Part shown: one piece after another, positions 8,494 to 16,327 of the stretch | Numbering within the stretch: the stretch's first letter is position 1 | Layout of the letters: each line of letters starts with the position of its first letter | Source of the DNA: WTAW01 sp964406575 | Lineage (GTDB): Bacteria > Acidobacteriota > Aminicenantia > Aminicenantales > Aminicenantaceae | Length of the DNA: 64,000 nt | NCBI GenBank assembly: GCA_964406575.1 | Contig: CAYOSH010000011.1 | Location: forward strand, 1-64,000 | Direction: 5' to 3' | Position numbers and translations under genes: made by a program | Notes under the pieces: generated by a model | What the model was told of the DNA's origin: nothing | The model's database searches: none | The model's input: only the letters and a program-made list of their open reading frames with translations

Positions 8494-9662
8494 GACATCC
8501 TTCCTCTGAGAGCATCTGTGGGTTCCAGCTTAGCAATTTTACGGGTGGGTAAAAAGCTGACGATCGTTGTGATGATGAGAACAAGCACAGTTGTCCCCAG
8601 AACTAGGCCGGCACTGTAAGCCGGGAAGATCTTCTCACCGAGGGCAATTCCCCAATCGTCCATCGAGCCGGGAAGAGCCCAACCTTTGCTTGCAAACAGA
8701 GTGAGAAGTGGAATCCCGTAAGCAGCAGCTACAATCGCGGCAAGTACCCCATGTAATGCTCCTTCCAGCGTGATGAGCTGTATGATCTTCAGGCGCGTCA
8801 TCCCCATAGCCATGAGGGTTCCCATTTCCTTCCTTCTCCGGAAGATTGAGAGCACTTGGGTGTCGAAGATTGCAAGCATGGCCAGGAATATCAGAATAAA
8901 ATACATGACCATCGCGCCGGAGGATTTAGTCTTGACCATCTCCCTGATATCGGTATGGAGAAAATGCAGAGTCTTGAATTCCCATCCGGAAACCTCTGGA
9001 ATGGTCTTGAGTTCCTTCTCGACTACGATCAGACTCGCCTCGTTTTCCATTAGTGTGAGAGCCTGGATCATATTGAGCGGAACCCAAATCTGTCCCTGGT
9101 CGATAGACTGGACTGTTGTGTTCATGATCTGGACGATTCGAACGTCCCGGGCGTCAAACGTATTGTTGGCATCCCGCCAGCGAATCGTGATCTCATCGCC
9201 AATTTTGAGGCCTGTGCTTTTTGCCATCCGTGTTCCGATGAGAGCGGGAAACTCTTCCTCTTCTGTGTTCAAAAAGTACGAGGGTATGGATAGGATCTTC
9301 TGTTGGGGATCGATGCCCTTGATCAGAACCGGCTGAATGCGCCCGTTTGGATAGATCGTGCCTTGAATGACCAGAATAGGGGTCGCTTGATTATTTTTAA
9401 TCAGAGAATTTAGGGATTCGGGGATCACGCTGTGCGCATCTTCCAGGGAGAGTGGATCCAAGGGATCGTAGTTTTCCTGCCAGTACTGGCCTCCGCCGTA
9501 TTCTGCCTCTACAGTGGCATGCACGACCTGTCGACTCATGCCTCGATAGAGTCCTTGAGTCCAGACGATCGTCACAAAAGCGAAAGATAACACGATAACA
9601 TTCAGCCACGTGCGGATGCCGGCACCCAAAAGGTTCCTCAGCGCCAGTTTGGGGATGATCAT
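8490..9662 (-). CDS. ABC transporter permease, FtsX/MacB/LolC-like (first)
   Basis: A 390-residue FtsX-type permease. TM1 is near residues 13-35. A periplasmic domain carries GTRMAKSTGLKIGDEITIRW, typical of MacB/LolC periplasmic cores. Three C-terminal membrane segments follow, with the coupling motif FRRRKEMGTLMAMGMTRLKI. It ends in PTRKIAKLEPTDALRG, a common terminal signature of the family. Its ATG overlaps the stop of the ATPase gene by ATGA, and its stop overlaps the next permease, so stoichiometric synthesis is likely. Confidence 0.92.
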   Translation of the reverse strand: MIIPKLALRNLLGAGIRTWLNVIVLSFAFVTIVWTQGLYRGMSRQVVHATVEAEYGGGQYWQENYDPLDPLSLEDAHSVIPESLNSLIKNNQATPILVIQGTIYPNGRIQPVLIKGIDPQQKILSIPSYFLNTEEEEFPALIGTRMAKSTGLKIGDEITIRWRDANNTFDARDVRIVQIMNTTVQSIDQGQIWVPLNMIQALTLMENEASLIVVEKELKTIPEVSGWEFKTLHFLHTDIREMVKTKSSGAMVMYFILIFLAMLAIFDTQVLSIFRRRKEMGTLMAMGMTRLKIIQLITLEGALHGVLAAIVAAAYGIPLLTLFASKGWALPGSMDDWGIALGEKIFPAYSAGLVLGTTVLVLIITTIVSFLPTRKIAKLEPTDALRGRMS

Positions 9663-10381
9663 TGCTTCTCTCCTGCGGGTTTTTGCGGAGTCATCTCTTC
9701 ATCTCTGGCGACTTTGCCATCGATGAGGGTGATCTTTCGGCGTAAATAGCGGATGACTTTTTCATCGTGCGTGGCAAAAATAAAGGTCGTACCCAGGTTT
9801 TTATTCAAACGTTCCATCGTGTCCAGGATGTGATATGAGTTTTCCGCATCCAGGTTGGCTGTGGGCTCATCGGCCAGGATTATGGCTGGATTCTTGACAA
9901 CAGCGCGAGCAATAGCCACTCTCTGGCTCTGGCCTCCTGAGAGCTGGGCAGGTTTGGATTTGCTTCGGTCGGCAAGACCCACCCAATCCAAGGCATCCAT
10001 CGTCATTTTTTTTCTCTCTTCATGGGATAGCCCCATCAAAAGTAAAGGAAACTCCACGTTTTCATACACGGTATAGACCGGCAAAAGGTTAAATGTTTGA
10101 AAAATAAAACCGATATGCCGATTCCGCAGGGCGGCGGCCTGCTTATGTGTCATGTCCTCTATTTTTTCCCCCAAGACGATTGCACTTCCCTCTGTGGGTG
10201 AATCCAGAGAGCCGACAATGTTGAGCAGGGTTGTTTTCCCCGAGCCGCTCGGGCCGACCAGGCCAGCAAATTCAGCTTTCCTAAAATTCAGGTTAACTTT
10301 GTTCAGTGCCCATATTTTGTATTCGCCCATTACATAGATTTTAACGAGGTCTTTGGTTTCGATGACGCGTGAATTATCCAT
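9659..10381 (-). CDS. ABC transporter ATP-binding protein, LolD/MacB-type
   Basis: The nucleotide-binding subunit of the exporter, about 240 residues. Walker A is GPSGSGKTT, the Q-loop region is [19 protein letters not shown], the signature is [14 protein letters not shown], Walker B is [12 protein letters not shown], and the switch histidine lies in FATHDEKV. This is the LolD/MacB/FtsE class, which drives mechanotransmission exporters rather than pores. ATG 10381 is chosen; an in-frame GTG at 10399 would add six residues, and the AGGG between them gives weak support to 10381. It is followed by the two permeases with 4-base overlaps. Confidence 0.93.
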   Translation of the reverse strand: MDNSRVIETKDLVKIYVMGEYKIWALNKVNLNFRKAEFAGLVGPSGSGKTTLLNIVGSLDSPTEGSAIVLGEKIEDMTHKQAAALRNRHIGFIFQTFNLLPVYTVYENVEFPLLLMGLSHEERKKMTMDALDWVGLADRSKSKPAQLSGGQSQRVAIARAVVKNPAIILADEPTANLDAENSYHILDTMERLNKNLGTTFIFATHDEKVIRYLRRKITLIDGKVARDEEMTPQKPAGEKQ

Positions 10382-10435
10382 TATCTCTGTGTCCCTCACT
10401 GTATGTACTTGCGTATTCTGGTTAATATTTTCGTT

Positions 10436-11590
10436 TCAGTAATTATAAACTACCATAATCTGGAAGCCTTTGCCCGCAAATTGATTATCTTCACTGCGTG
10501 TGGTGTAGACCTGAAAACGCTCGGGATTCCAGAAACCCATAAGATTCAGGCTCCATCGGTCATATGTCCGCCTCCAGTTGACAAAGCTGTAGAGATCTTT
10601 ATTGTCCAAATCATAGAAAAAGATAAGGGCGATTGTATCCAGCAATGCCAGAGGATAATTCAAAGAAAGGCCCGCATAGTGAATGCCCTCGCCCGAGCCC
10701 CAAACTTCTTGACCCGACTCAAAGAGAAAATATTCCCCAAGGATGTTCAAACCATTGCCCCAGCCGAAGGTGTAATCCATTCCGACAGTCAGCGCTTTCC
10801 GATAAGGATTATAGGGCTTATCGATCTGCTGATGGATCAAAGCTCCTTCAAACCAGAATCCCACGCCCACATCCCATTTGCCATCCAAGGCATACCTGTT
10901 TTCCGGAATGAAAGGATCGAAAAGATAGGGCCCCAAAGAAGGAACATCGCTGTAATCGACTTGCCGGTGGTGGTAGGTAAATGCTAATTCTCCAGTCCAG
11001 AGAGGCAGTTGAATGCGGCCGCCGAGTTCAACCGCGTCCTTTTTTGTGGGGACGACTTCCAATCCTTTTGGGTCCGTGTTCCCGTACAGTCCCCAAATCC
11101 AGATGTTGCTGTTGTTGACGAAATAATAGCGCATCAAGAGGCCGTAGACGCCGTCTGTGATCTGGATAGGGTCGCGTGGGTCGAGGCGGTCGAACCACAT
11201 CAGGGGTCGAAAGAGCATAGCCGAGCCGAAGTTGATCTTTTGAAGTCCGGCACGAACCTCAAGCTGGGAGGATGAAAAGCGGACCCATAATCGATAGGGA
11301 TCGAGTTTTCCATCAGTAGTGACATCGGTCAGGGAAGAAAACCGTGCTGTCCCGAAGAGATTGAGTGACAACTCCGCATCCAGAGTGTATTGTTCGGATA
11401 GGTTTGTTTCGAAGGAAAATTCAGGGATATAGCGCAGTCCGAGCTGAGGATTCACCTTCTCCTCGAATTTCCCCCAGAACCAAGCGGCAACCATCCCCTG
11501 GTGACTGAAAGTCTGTGGGAATATATAATTAGAGATGAACAATAGGGGAAGTGCGATGATGACGATCCTGTTTCCGGCGTCTCGAATCAT
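10436..11590 (-). CDS. outer-membrane beta-barrel protein of the export operon
   Basis: A 384-residue protein with a signal peptide (residues about 1-25, ending IFPQ), followed by alternating amphipathic strands rich in Trp, Tyr and Phe, and a C-terminus QIMVVYNY with an aromatic last residue, as expected for the barrel-assembly signal. Segments such as LEVRAGLQKINFGSAMLFRPL recall phosphate-porin or DUF1302-like barrels seen with LolA-like carriers. It is the first gene of the operon, 54 bases before the ATPase, with AGGAAG seven bases before its ATG. It probably provides the outer-membrane end of the pathway; the substrate is unknown. Confidence 0.8.
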   Translation of the reverse strand: MIRDAGNRIVIIALPLLFISNYIFPQTFSHQGMVAAWFWGKFEEKVNPQLGLRYIPEFSFETNLSEQYTLDAELSLNLFGTARFSSLTDVTTDGKLDPYRLWVRFSSSQLEVRAGLQKINFGSAMLFRPLMWFDRLDPRDPIQITDGVYGLLMRYYFVNNSNIWIWGLYGNTDPKGLEVVPTKKDAVELGGRIQLPLWTGELAFTYHHRQVDYSDVPSLGPYLFDPFIPENRYALDGKWDVGVGFWFEGALIHQQIDKPYNPYRKALTVGMDYTFGWGNGLNILGEYFLFESGQEVWGSGEGIHYAGLSLNYPLALLDTIALIFFYDLDNKDLYSFVNWRRTYDRWSLNLMGFWNPERFQVYTTRSEDNQFAGKGFQIMVVYNY

Positions 11591-11829
11591 CTCAAAACTT
11601 CCTGTATCTTTGGCAGAATACCATAAAACGTTCAGTTTACCAATTTCTGTGGCCTAGTGTGGCCCAGTGCCACTTTTGTGTTGTCTGTTTTTTTGAATCC
11701 TGACTTCTCGTCTAACAAATATTTTGTGATTCCATATCTATTGGAAGCCAACTCGCGGGATTCCGTCAATAAAAGCCATCTTTTTGAGTTTATGATAAAA
11801 TAGGCAATTGATAAAACTGAGAGTGACGT

Positions 11830-12296
11830 ATGCCACAAATAAAATTCTCCCCTGTATTTTTGATAATCATTCTTTTTCTCTTTCCTGTCTATGCCCGGGG
11901 GGATTGGTTTTTTGATGTCGAGGGAGGATATGTGTGGCCAGGCTATATCGATGTCGGAATACCTAATGATACGGGGACCCTGTTTTCACTCACCGGCGAC
12001 TTGCCCGCAGAATTCAAATTCGTCTATCGTTTGAGAATGGGATATCAATTTCATCCCAAACATTCGGTCTCTCTCCTTTTTGCCCCCCTAAGCTTGAACG
12101 CCCAAGGGAGTCTCGATAAAGATATCTCTTTCAATGGAGACTTTTTTCCTGCGAACACCGATCTTCGGGCTTTCTATAAGTTCAATTCCTACAGATTGAC
12201 CTACAGGTTCGATTTCATAAACTCCAAAAAGTGGAAAGTGTCTACAATTTTACCCTTTTGAATTATGTGATCGCGGGAGTTGTCTTCCGGTTCTGA
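11830..12296 (+). pseudogene. beta-barrel outer-membrane protein gene with internal deletion
   Basis: The frame from ATG 11830 encodes a signal peptide (to about YARG) and the first strands of a small outer-membrane barrel: FDVEGGYVWPGY, RLRMGYQF, YRLTYRFDF. It stops at 12261 after only 143 residues. A different frame, 12243-12296, encodes YNFTLLNYVIAGVVFRF and then a stop, which is a textbook C-terminal barrel strand ending in Phe. The two pieces abut at SKKWKVS/YNFT, so the strands in between are missing and the frame has shifted. A complete family member would be expected to be roughly 200 residues or more. The product would lack its assembly signal and is probably not functional. Confidence 0.65.
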
Positions 12297-12421
12297 GGTG
12301 TCAGAGTGAATGAATCACGATTCGAGAGGATTCGACAAAGTCGGACTTGAGGATTGTGTGAACTTAGCGTGATCATTTGACCAAAAAATGTGAAAAAAAA
12401 ATAACAGGGAAAATGTTCGGA

Positions 12422-13864
12422 ATGGACAAATCTAAAAAAATTCTCCTAACAGGTTCCACCGGGTACATCGGGAGGCGTCTTGCAGCCAAGCTCCTTGAAA
12501 ATTCCAATGTTCATCTTAGGCTTTTTGTGAGGAACAGCAAAAAGGTCCAGTTTACCCCTTCGGACAAGCTGGAGATTTTTGAGGGTAATGCGATCGATAG
12601 AGAATCGCTCGTTGAGGCCCTCTCGGGGGTCGATGTCGCTTATTACCTTATCCATTCGATGGGAGCTAAGGCTGATTACCAAGAGCTGGATAAAAAAATC
12701 GCCACAAATTTTCGCGATGCCTGCATCCGTGCGGGAGTCAAAAGGATTATCTATTTAGGGGGGCTGGGAACAAAGGCGACAGCGAGCAAACACTTGCTCA
12801 GTCGTATCGAGACCGGTGAGATCCTCAGTGCGAAGCCGGATCAGATCCAGACGATATTCTTCAGGGCCGGCGTGATCATCGGGTCTGGGAGCGCAAGCTT
12901 CGAGATCATACGGAATCTCGTCCAGAAACTCCCGTTTATGATCACACCGCGGTTTGTGCATACACAAACACAGCCCATCTCTGTCTCCGATGTTCTAGAG
13001 TATTTATCACAGGCGAAGGATCTCAAGGAGGAATCGAATCTGATCGTAGACATCGGATCTGAACAAATGAGCTTCAAAGACATGCTTCAGAGAACAGCGA
13101 AGATCATGGGCCTCAGAAGACTGGTCATCCCCGTTCCTGTTTTTACGCCGAAACTCTCTTCCTATTGGCTTGTGCTGATGACCTCGGTTCCCTATCGAAT
13201 CGCCAGAGCTCTTGTCGAGGGATTGCGCTCAGAGACGGTCGTCCAGAATGAAAATGGCAAGCGGTTTTTTCCGGATATTCACCCGGTAGAGTTTGATGAG
13301 GCCATAAAAAGAGCTCTTGACGAAGTGGAAAAAAACCAGGTTCTGAGCCGTTGGTGTGACAGCAGTGCAAGAGAAGTCTGTGATATCAAGAATGAGGATC
13401 GTGTTGCAATGGCCGTCCTCCGGGATGTCCGGACTGTAAATTTCGGGGAAATCCCCCCGAAAAAAGTGTTCGATGCCGCCCAGTCGATCGGTGGCGAAAA
13501 CGGATGGTTTCGGTTTGACTGGCTGTGGCGGCTGAGAGGCTTCATGGACAGGATTTTAGGCGGACACGGAATGCCTCGTGGACGGAGAGATCCTCATAAG
13601 CTGAGAATTGGGGACAGACTGGATTTCTGGAAGGTTGTTGACATCCAAGAAGGGAAGCGGATCCTCCTATTCAACCAGATGAAGGTTCCCGGGAAAGCTT
13701 GGCTGGAGTTTGCCATCACCGACAACACCCTCACCCAAACGGCCCATTTTCTGCCGCGAGGTTTGTGGGGACGGTTATACTGGTGGCTCACGACACCCGT
13801 CCACATTTTTGCTTTTAGAGACCTCGGAAGATGGATCGTGAAAAAGGCCAAGGATATGCCATGA
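12422..13864 (+). CDS. SDR-family NAD(P)-binding protein with DUF2867 domain
   Basis: About 480 residues in two parts. The N-terminal 230 residues are an atypical short-chain dehydrogenase/epimerase fold: LLTGSTGYIGRRLAAKLL binds the dinucleotide, with VDVAYYLIHSM and a VKRIIYLGGLG strand. The C-terminal 160 residues are a DUF2867 domain (GWFRFDWLWRLRGFMDRILG, ending ITDNTLTQTAHFLPRG). This pairing is known from YbjT-like proteins, whose substrates are undefined. Earlier in-frame starts exist (TTG 12377, ATG 12413). ATG 12422 is preferred because CAGGGA at 12405-12410 is well spaced and the nucleotide fold begins at once. The gene is single, with no operon partner. Confidence 0.85.
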   Translation: MDKSKKILLTGSTGYIGRRLAAKLLENSNVHLRLFVRNSKKVQFTPSDKLEIFEGNAIDRESLVEALSGVDVAYYLIHSMGAKADYQELDKKIATNFRDACIRAGVKRIIYLGGLGTKATASKHLLSRIETGEILSAKPDQIQTIFFRAGVIIGSGSASFEIIRNLVQKLPFMITPRFVHTQTQPISVSDVLEYLSQAKDLKEESNLIVDIGSEQMSFKDMLQRTAKIMGLRRLVIPVPVFTPKLSSYWLVLMTSVPYRIARALVEGLRSETVVQNENGKRFFPDIHPVEFDEAIKRALDEVEKNQVLSRWCDSSAREVCDIKNEDRVAMAVLRDVRTVNFGEIPPKKVFDAAQSIGGENGWFRFDWLWRLRGFMDRILGGHGMPRGRRDPHKLRIGDRLDFWKVVDIQEGKRILLFNQMKVPGKAWLEFAITDNTLTQTAHFLPRGLWGRLYWWLTTPVHIFAFRDLGRWIVKKAKDMP

Positions 13865-13929
13865 TCAAAGGGTTTTCACTTTCGAAATAAAGGCATTGAC
13901 ATTAAATTTGGATCGGGCACCTTTGGCGC

Positions 13930-15102
13930 TCATGAATCGGATTCCTCGGATTCGGCTTCTGGTTCTAAGGTTTCTTCGGCCTTTTTCTCTTCTGGTTTTT
14001 CCTCAGCCTGTACTGGTTTTTCTGGAACTTCAGGCGCAGGAGAAGCCGCTTGCTTGTAGACAACCCTGGTTTGGGTTTGGCCGCGAACCATAAACGAGAT
14101 CACAAAAATCACGAGGCCAATGATACAGACAGCTCCAGATATGGCAACCACCGGCGAAAAAAGGTACTCGACGATTTTCACCGGGATCCAACTCGTATTT
14201 TCCAGGACCAAATCGTACAGTTCCGAAGACCACGCATCGGAATATGAATAAGGAACGAAGTTGAGTGCCCAGAGGGATACGGATTTGATAAACAGGGAGA
14301 GCAGAAGAGCAGGTATGGCGGCAACAAGAATGGAGACACCACTCCACCGGAAGAAGCTGGCCGGAGATGTGGCGGCGATCAGGGCTCCGATAAAAATAAA
14401 AAACGCCGGGATCAGGAATAGAGAATATGAGACCCACGTGATGACACGAGAAATACCGAAGGGGATAAAGTGGACATCCTCGAAAATCTCGATTTCCTCC
14501 TCCATTTCGCTCACGGCTTCGATTCGCTTGTACTTCAAAACCTCTTGGGCGATATCGAGATCCGGCCGGCAGGCAGGAAGCCTCTCATCACCCCAATCTT
14601 CTTTAGCAATTGCCATCCACGTTCGTATCCCCTCTTCATCACATGGGGGAAGATGTTCCAGGATTTTCATCATATACCTGTCGATGTCATTGCGGAGAAG
14701 GATCTCTTTGAGGGGGCGAAGGTCAAGAACGATGGCCCTCACTCTTCTTTTGCCGCGGAGCACTTCCCCTGTCTCACGCAGGGATTCTGAGAGTTCGTTG
14801 TGGAGCCACTTTTGAAGACCGGTTTCTTCCATCACCAGTTTGGGTGTTACTCCGGCCTCGGCTGCTGCTCGGAACCATGCTCGGGTGTTCTCGTCGGTGA
14901 TCACCCTCTCTGACTGTGCCTCCGTGAAAATCTTGTCAGCCATATCCGGGATGTCTGCGATGATCTCCTGCGGTAGGTCCGTGAGAAATTCTGGGGAGAC
15001 AGTGGCTTTAGTCAGTCCCACGATCCAGATGACGCCGAACAGGATGGGAAGTCCAAACAAAACAATAATCAACAAGGCGATGATTTTTCTAGCGGCAGTC
15101 AT
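13930..15102 (-). CDS. membrane protein of unknown function with acidic tail
   Basis: A 390-residue protein that I do not recognise. It has one N-terminal membrane segment (residues about 7-29) and a soluble region of about 180 residues, mostly helical and charged, containing LDLRPLKEILLRND and two Cys (LPPCDEE, LPACRP). Three further membrane segments follow, at about 217-240, 250-272 and 315-338. The cytosolic tail is rich in Pro and Glu (VPEKPVQAEEKPEEKK). AAAGGAGGG sits five bases before ATG 15102, a near-perfect ribosome site that settles the start. It stands alone. Confidence 0.75.
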   Translation of the reverse strand: MTAARKIIALLIIVLFGLPILFGVIWIVGLTKATVSPEFLTDLPQEIIADIPDMADKIFTEAQSERVITDENTRAWFRAAAEAGVTPKLVMEETGLQKWLHNELSESLRETGEVLRGKRRVRAIVLDLRPLKEILLRNDIDRYMMKILEHLPPCDEEGIRTWMAIAKEDWGDERLPACRPDLDIAQEVLKYKRIEAVSEMEEEIEIFEDVHFIPFGISRVITWVSYSLFLIPAFFIFIGALIAATSPASFFRWSGVSILVAAIPALLLSLFIKSVSLWALNFVPYSYSDAWSSELYDLVLENTSWIPVKIVEYLFSPVVAISGAVCIIGLVIFVISFMVRGQTQTRVVYKQAASPAPEVPEKPVQAEEKPEEKKAEETLEPEAESEESDS

Positions 15103-15547
15103 GTACGCCCTCCTTTGTGTTATAGGCTTGATTTGCCAGACGTATTCCAATTATAAATTACAAAATTCACAATTACAATTATTTGTATATTCTTTAATAC
15201 GTTTTTTCCCCGCATTTGGTTCGATTTTATTTTATCCTGGCCGCTCAAGAACGATGATGATGGCACTCTTTCTCCAATCTAGTCAGAGATGAAGGATTAA
15301 ACAAAATTTCACTCCGCAGGAAGTCATCTTTGGATAAGATGAGCGAACCTTTCTCCTTCCCGCAATATCGGGAAGCGCCTCCAGATCGGTCACCTTGAAT
15401 TCCATGCGGTTCGGGAGCCTGAATATCCGCATGACGGAGTCGGGGTTGATTTTATGGCCTCAGATGTGCGATTGTTGTTGTTAAGACCATGATTCTACTG
15501 GGTGATATCGTTGTTTCGAGGCCTACGGAGCATGAGGAGGCTCGCGC
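15103..15547. other. intergenic region, possibly with coding debris
   Basis: About 445 bases between divergent genes. The 15110-15240 part is A/T-rich and should hold promoters. The 15320-15530 part has coding-like base composition, with short open stretches on both strands (for example ILLGDIVVSRPTEHEEAR on the plus strand near 15490-15545), but none has a start, a ribosome site and an intact frame. It may be eroded gene sequence; I could not assign a family. Confidence 0.35.
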
Positions 15548-16288
15548 ATGAGAAAAGATATCTTCTTTGAGATCCATCAGGAGCTTCCAAGAGAGGGGCC
15601 GGGCAGGAATAATTACACCCAAAAAGCATTTGAAATGTTACCCCAATTGGATCAACCGAGAATCCTGGATATCGGCTGCGGTCCCGGTGGACCGACCATG
15701 GAGCTTGCCAGAATAAGCGGCGGTTTTGTCATCGGCTTGGATAAGCATCAGCCTTACCTGGATGTCTTGGAAGATAAGATTGAAAAGGCTGGCTTTTCCG
15801 AACGAATGCAGGCAGTGAACGGTTCTCTGTTCGCCATGGATTTCCCAGAAGAAAGTTTCGACATCATTTGGTCTGAGGGTTCTATTTACCTCATCGGTTT
15901 TGAGACGGGACTCAAGGAATGGCGACGGTTCATCAAACCTCGCGGGTTTTGCGTTGTCCACGAGATGACCTGGCTGAAGCCCGATCCACCCAGAGAAATT
16001 GCGGACTACTGGAAAAAGATGTATCCCGGAATCACAACCATTCCTCACAATCTGGAGGTTATCCCCAGCTGCGGCTACGATGTCCTCGGCCATTTTCCTC
16101 TCCCCGAGGATGCGTGGTGGGAGGAATATTATTATCCTCTCCAAGAGCGCATCAATCAACTCAGGTCAAAGTACAGAGACGATCGGGAGACTTTAAGGAT
16201 CCTGGATTCCGAGCATGAGGAGATCGACCTCTACAAGAAGTATTCCGAATGGTATGGGTCGGTATTTTATGTCATGCAAAAACGTTGA
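15548..16288 (+). CDS. class I SAM-dependent methyltransferase
   Basis: A 246-residue methyltransferase. Motif I is ILDIGCGPGGPTMELA (residues about 37-52), followed by the acidic end of strand 2 in VIGLDKHQPYL and a motif II/III region, EESFDIIWSEGSIYLIGFETGL. The fold matches small-molecule methyltransferases of the UbiE/arsenite type; the substrate is unknown. GAGGAGG lies six to eight bases upstream of ATG 15548. It converges with the kinase gene 39 bases downstream, with no clear terminator between them. Confidence 0.85.
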   Translation: MRKDIFFEIHQELPREGPGRNNYTQKAFEMLPQLDQPRILDIGCGPGGPTMELARISGGFVIGLDKHQPYLDVLEDKIEKAGFSERMQAVNGSLFAMDFPEESFDIIWSEGSIYLIGFETGLKEWRRFIKPRGFCVVHEMTWLKPDPPREIADYWKKMYPGITTIPHNLEVIPSCGYDVLGHFPLPEDAWWEEYYYPLQERINQLRSKYRDDRETLRILDSEHEEIDLYKKYSEWYGSVFYVMQKR

Positions 16289-16327
16289 AAAATAATTCCA
16301 GGATGTGAGTTCGGCTATCCCTTTCGA

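Noticed and set aside
8770..9336. 188-residue plus-strand frame
   Set aside because: It lies wholly antisense to a clear FtsX-type permease and has no recognisable domain or ribosome site.
15360..15480. Minus-strand stretch MRIFRLPNRMEFKVTDLEAL
   Set aside because: A readable fragment of about 50 codons without a ribosome site or known family; competing frames look equally plausible.
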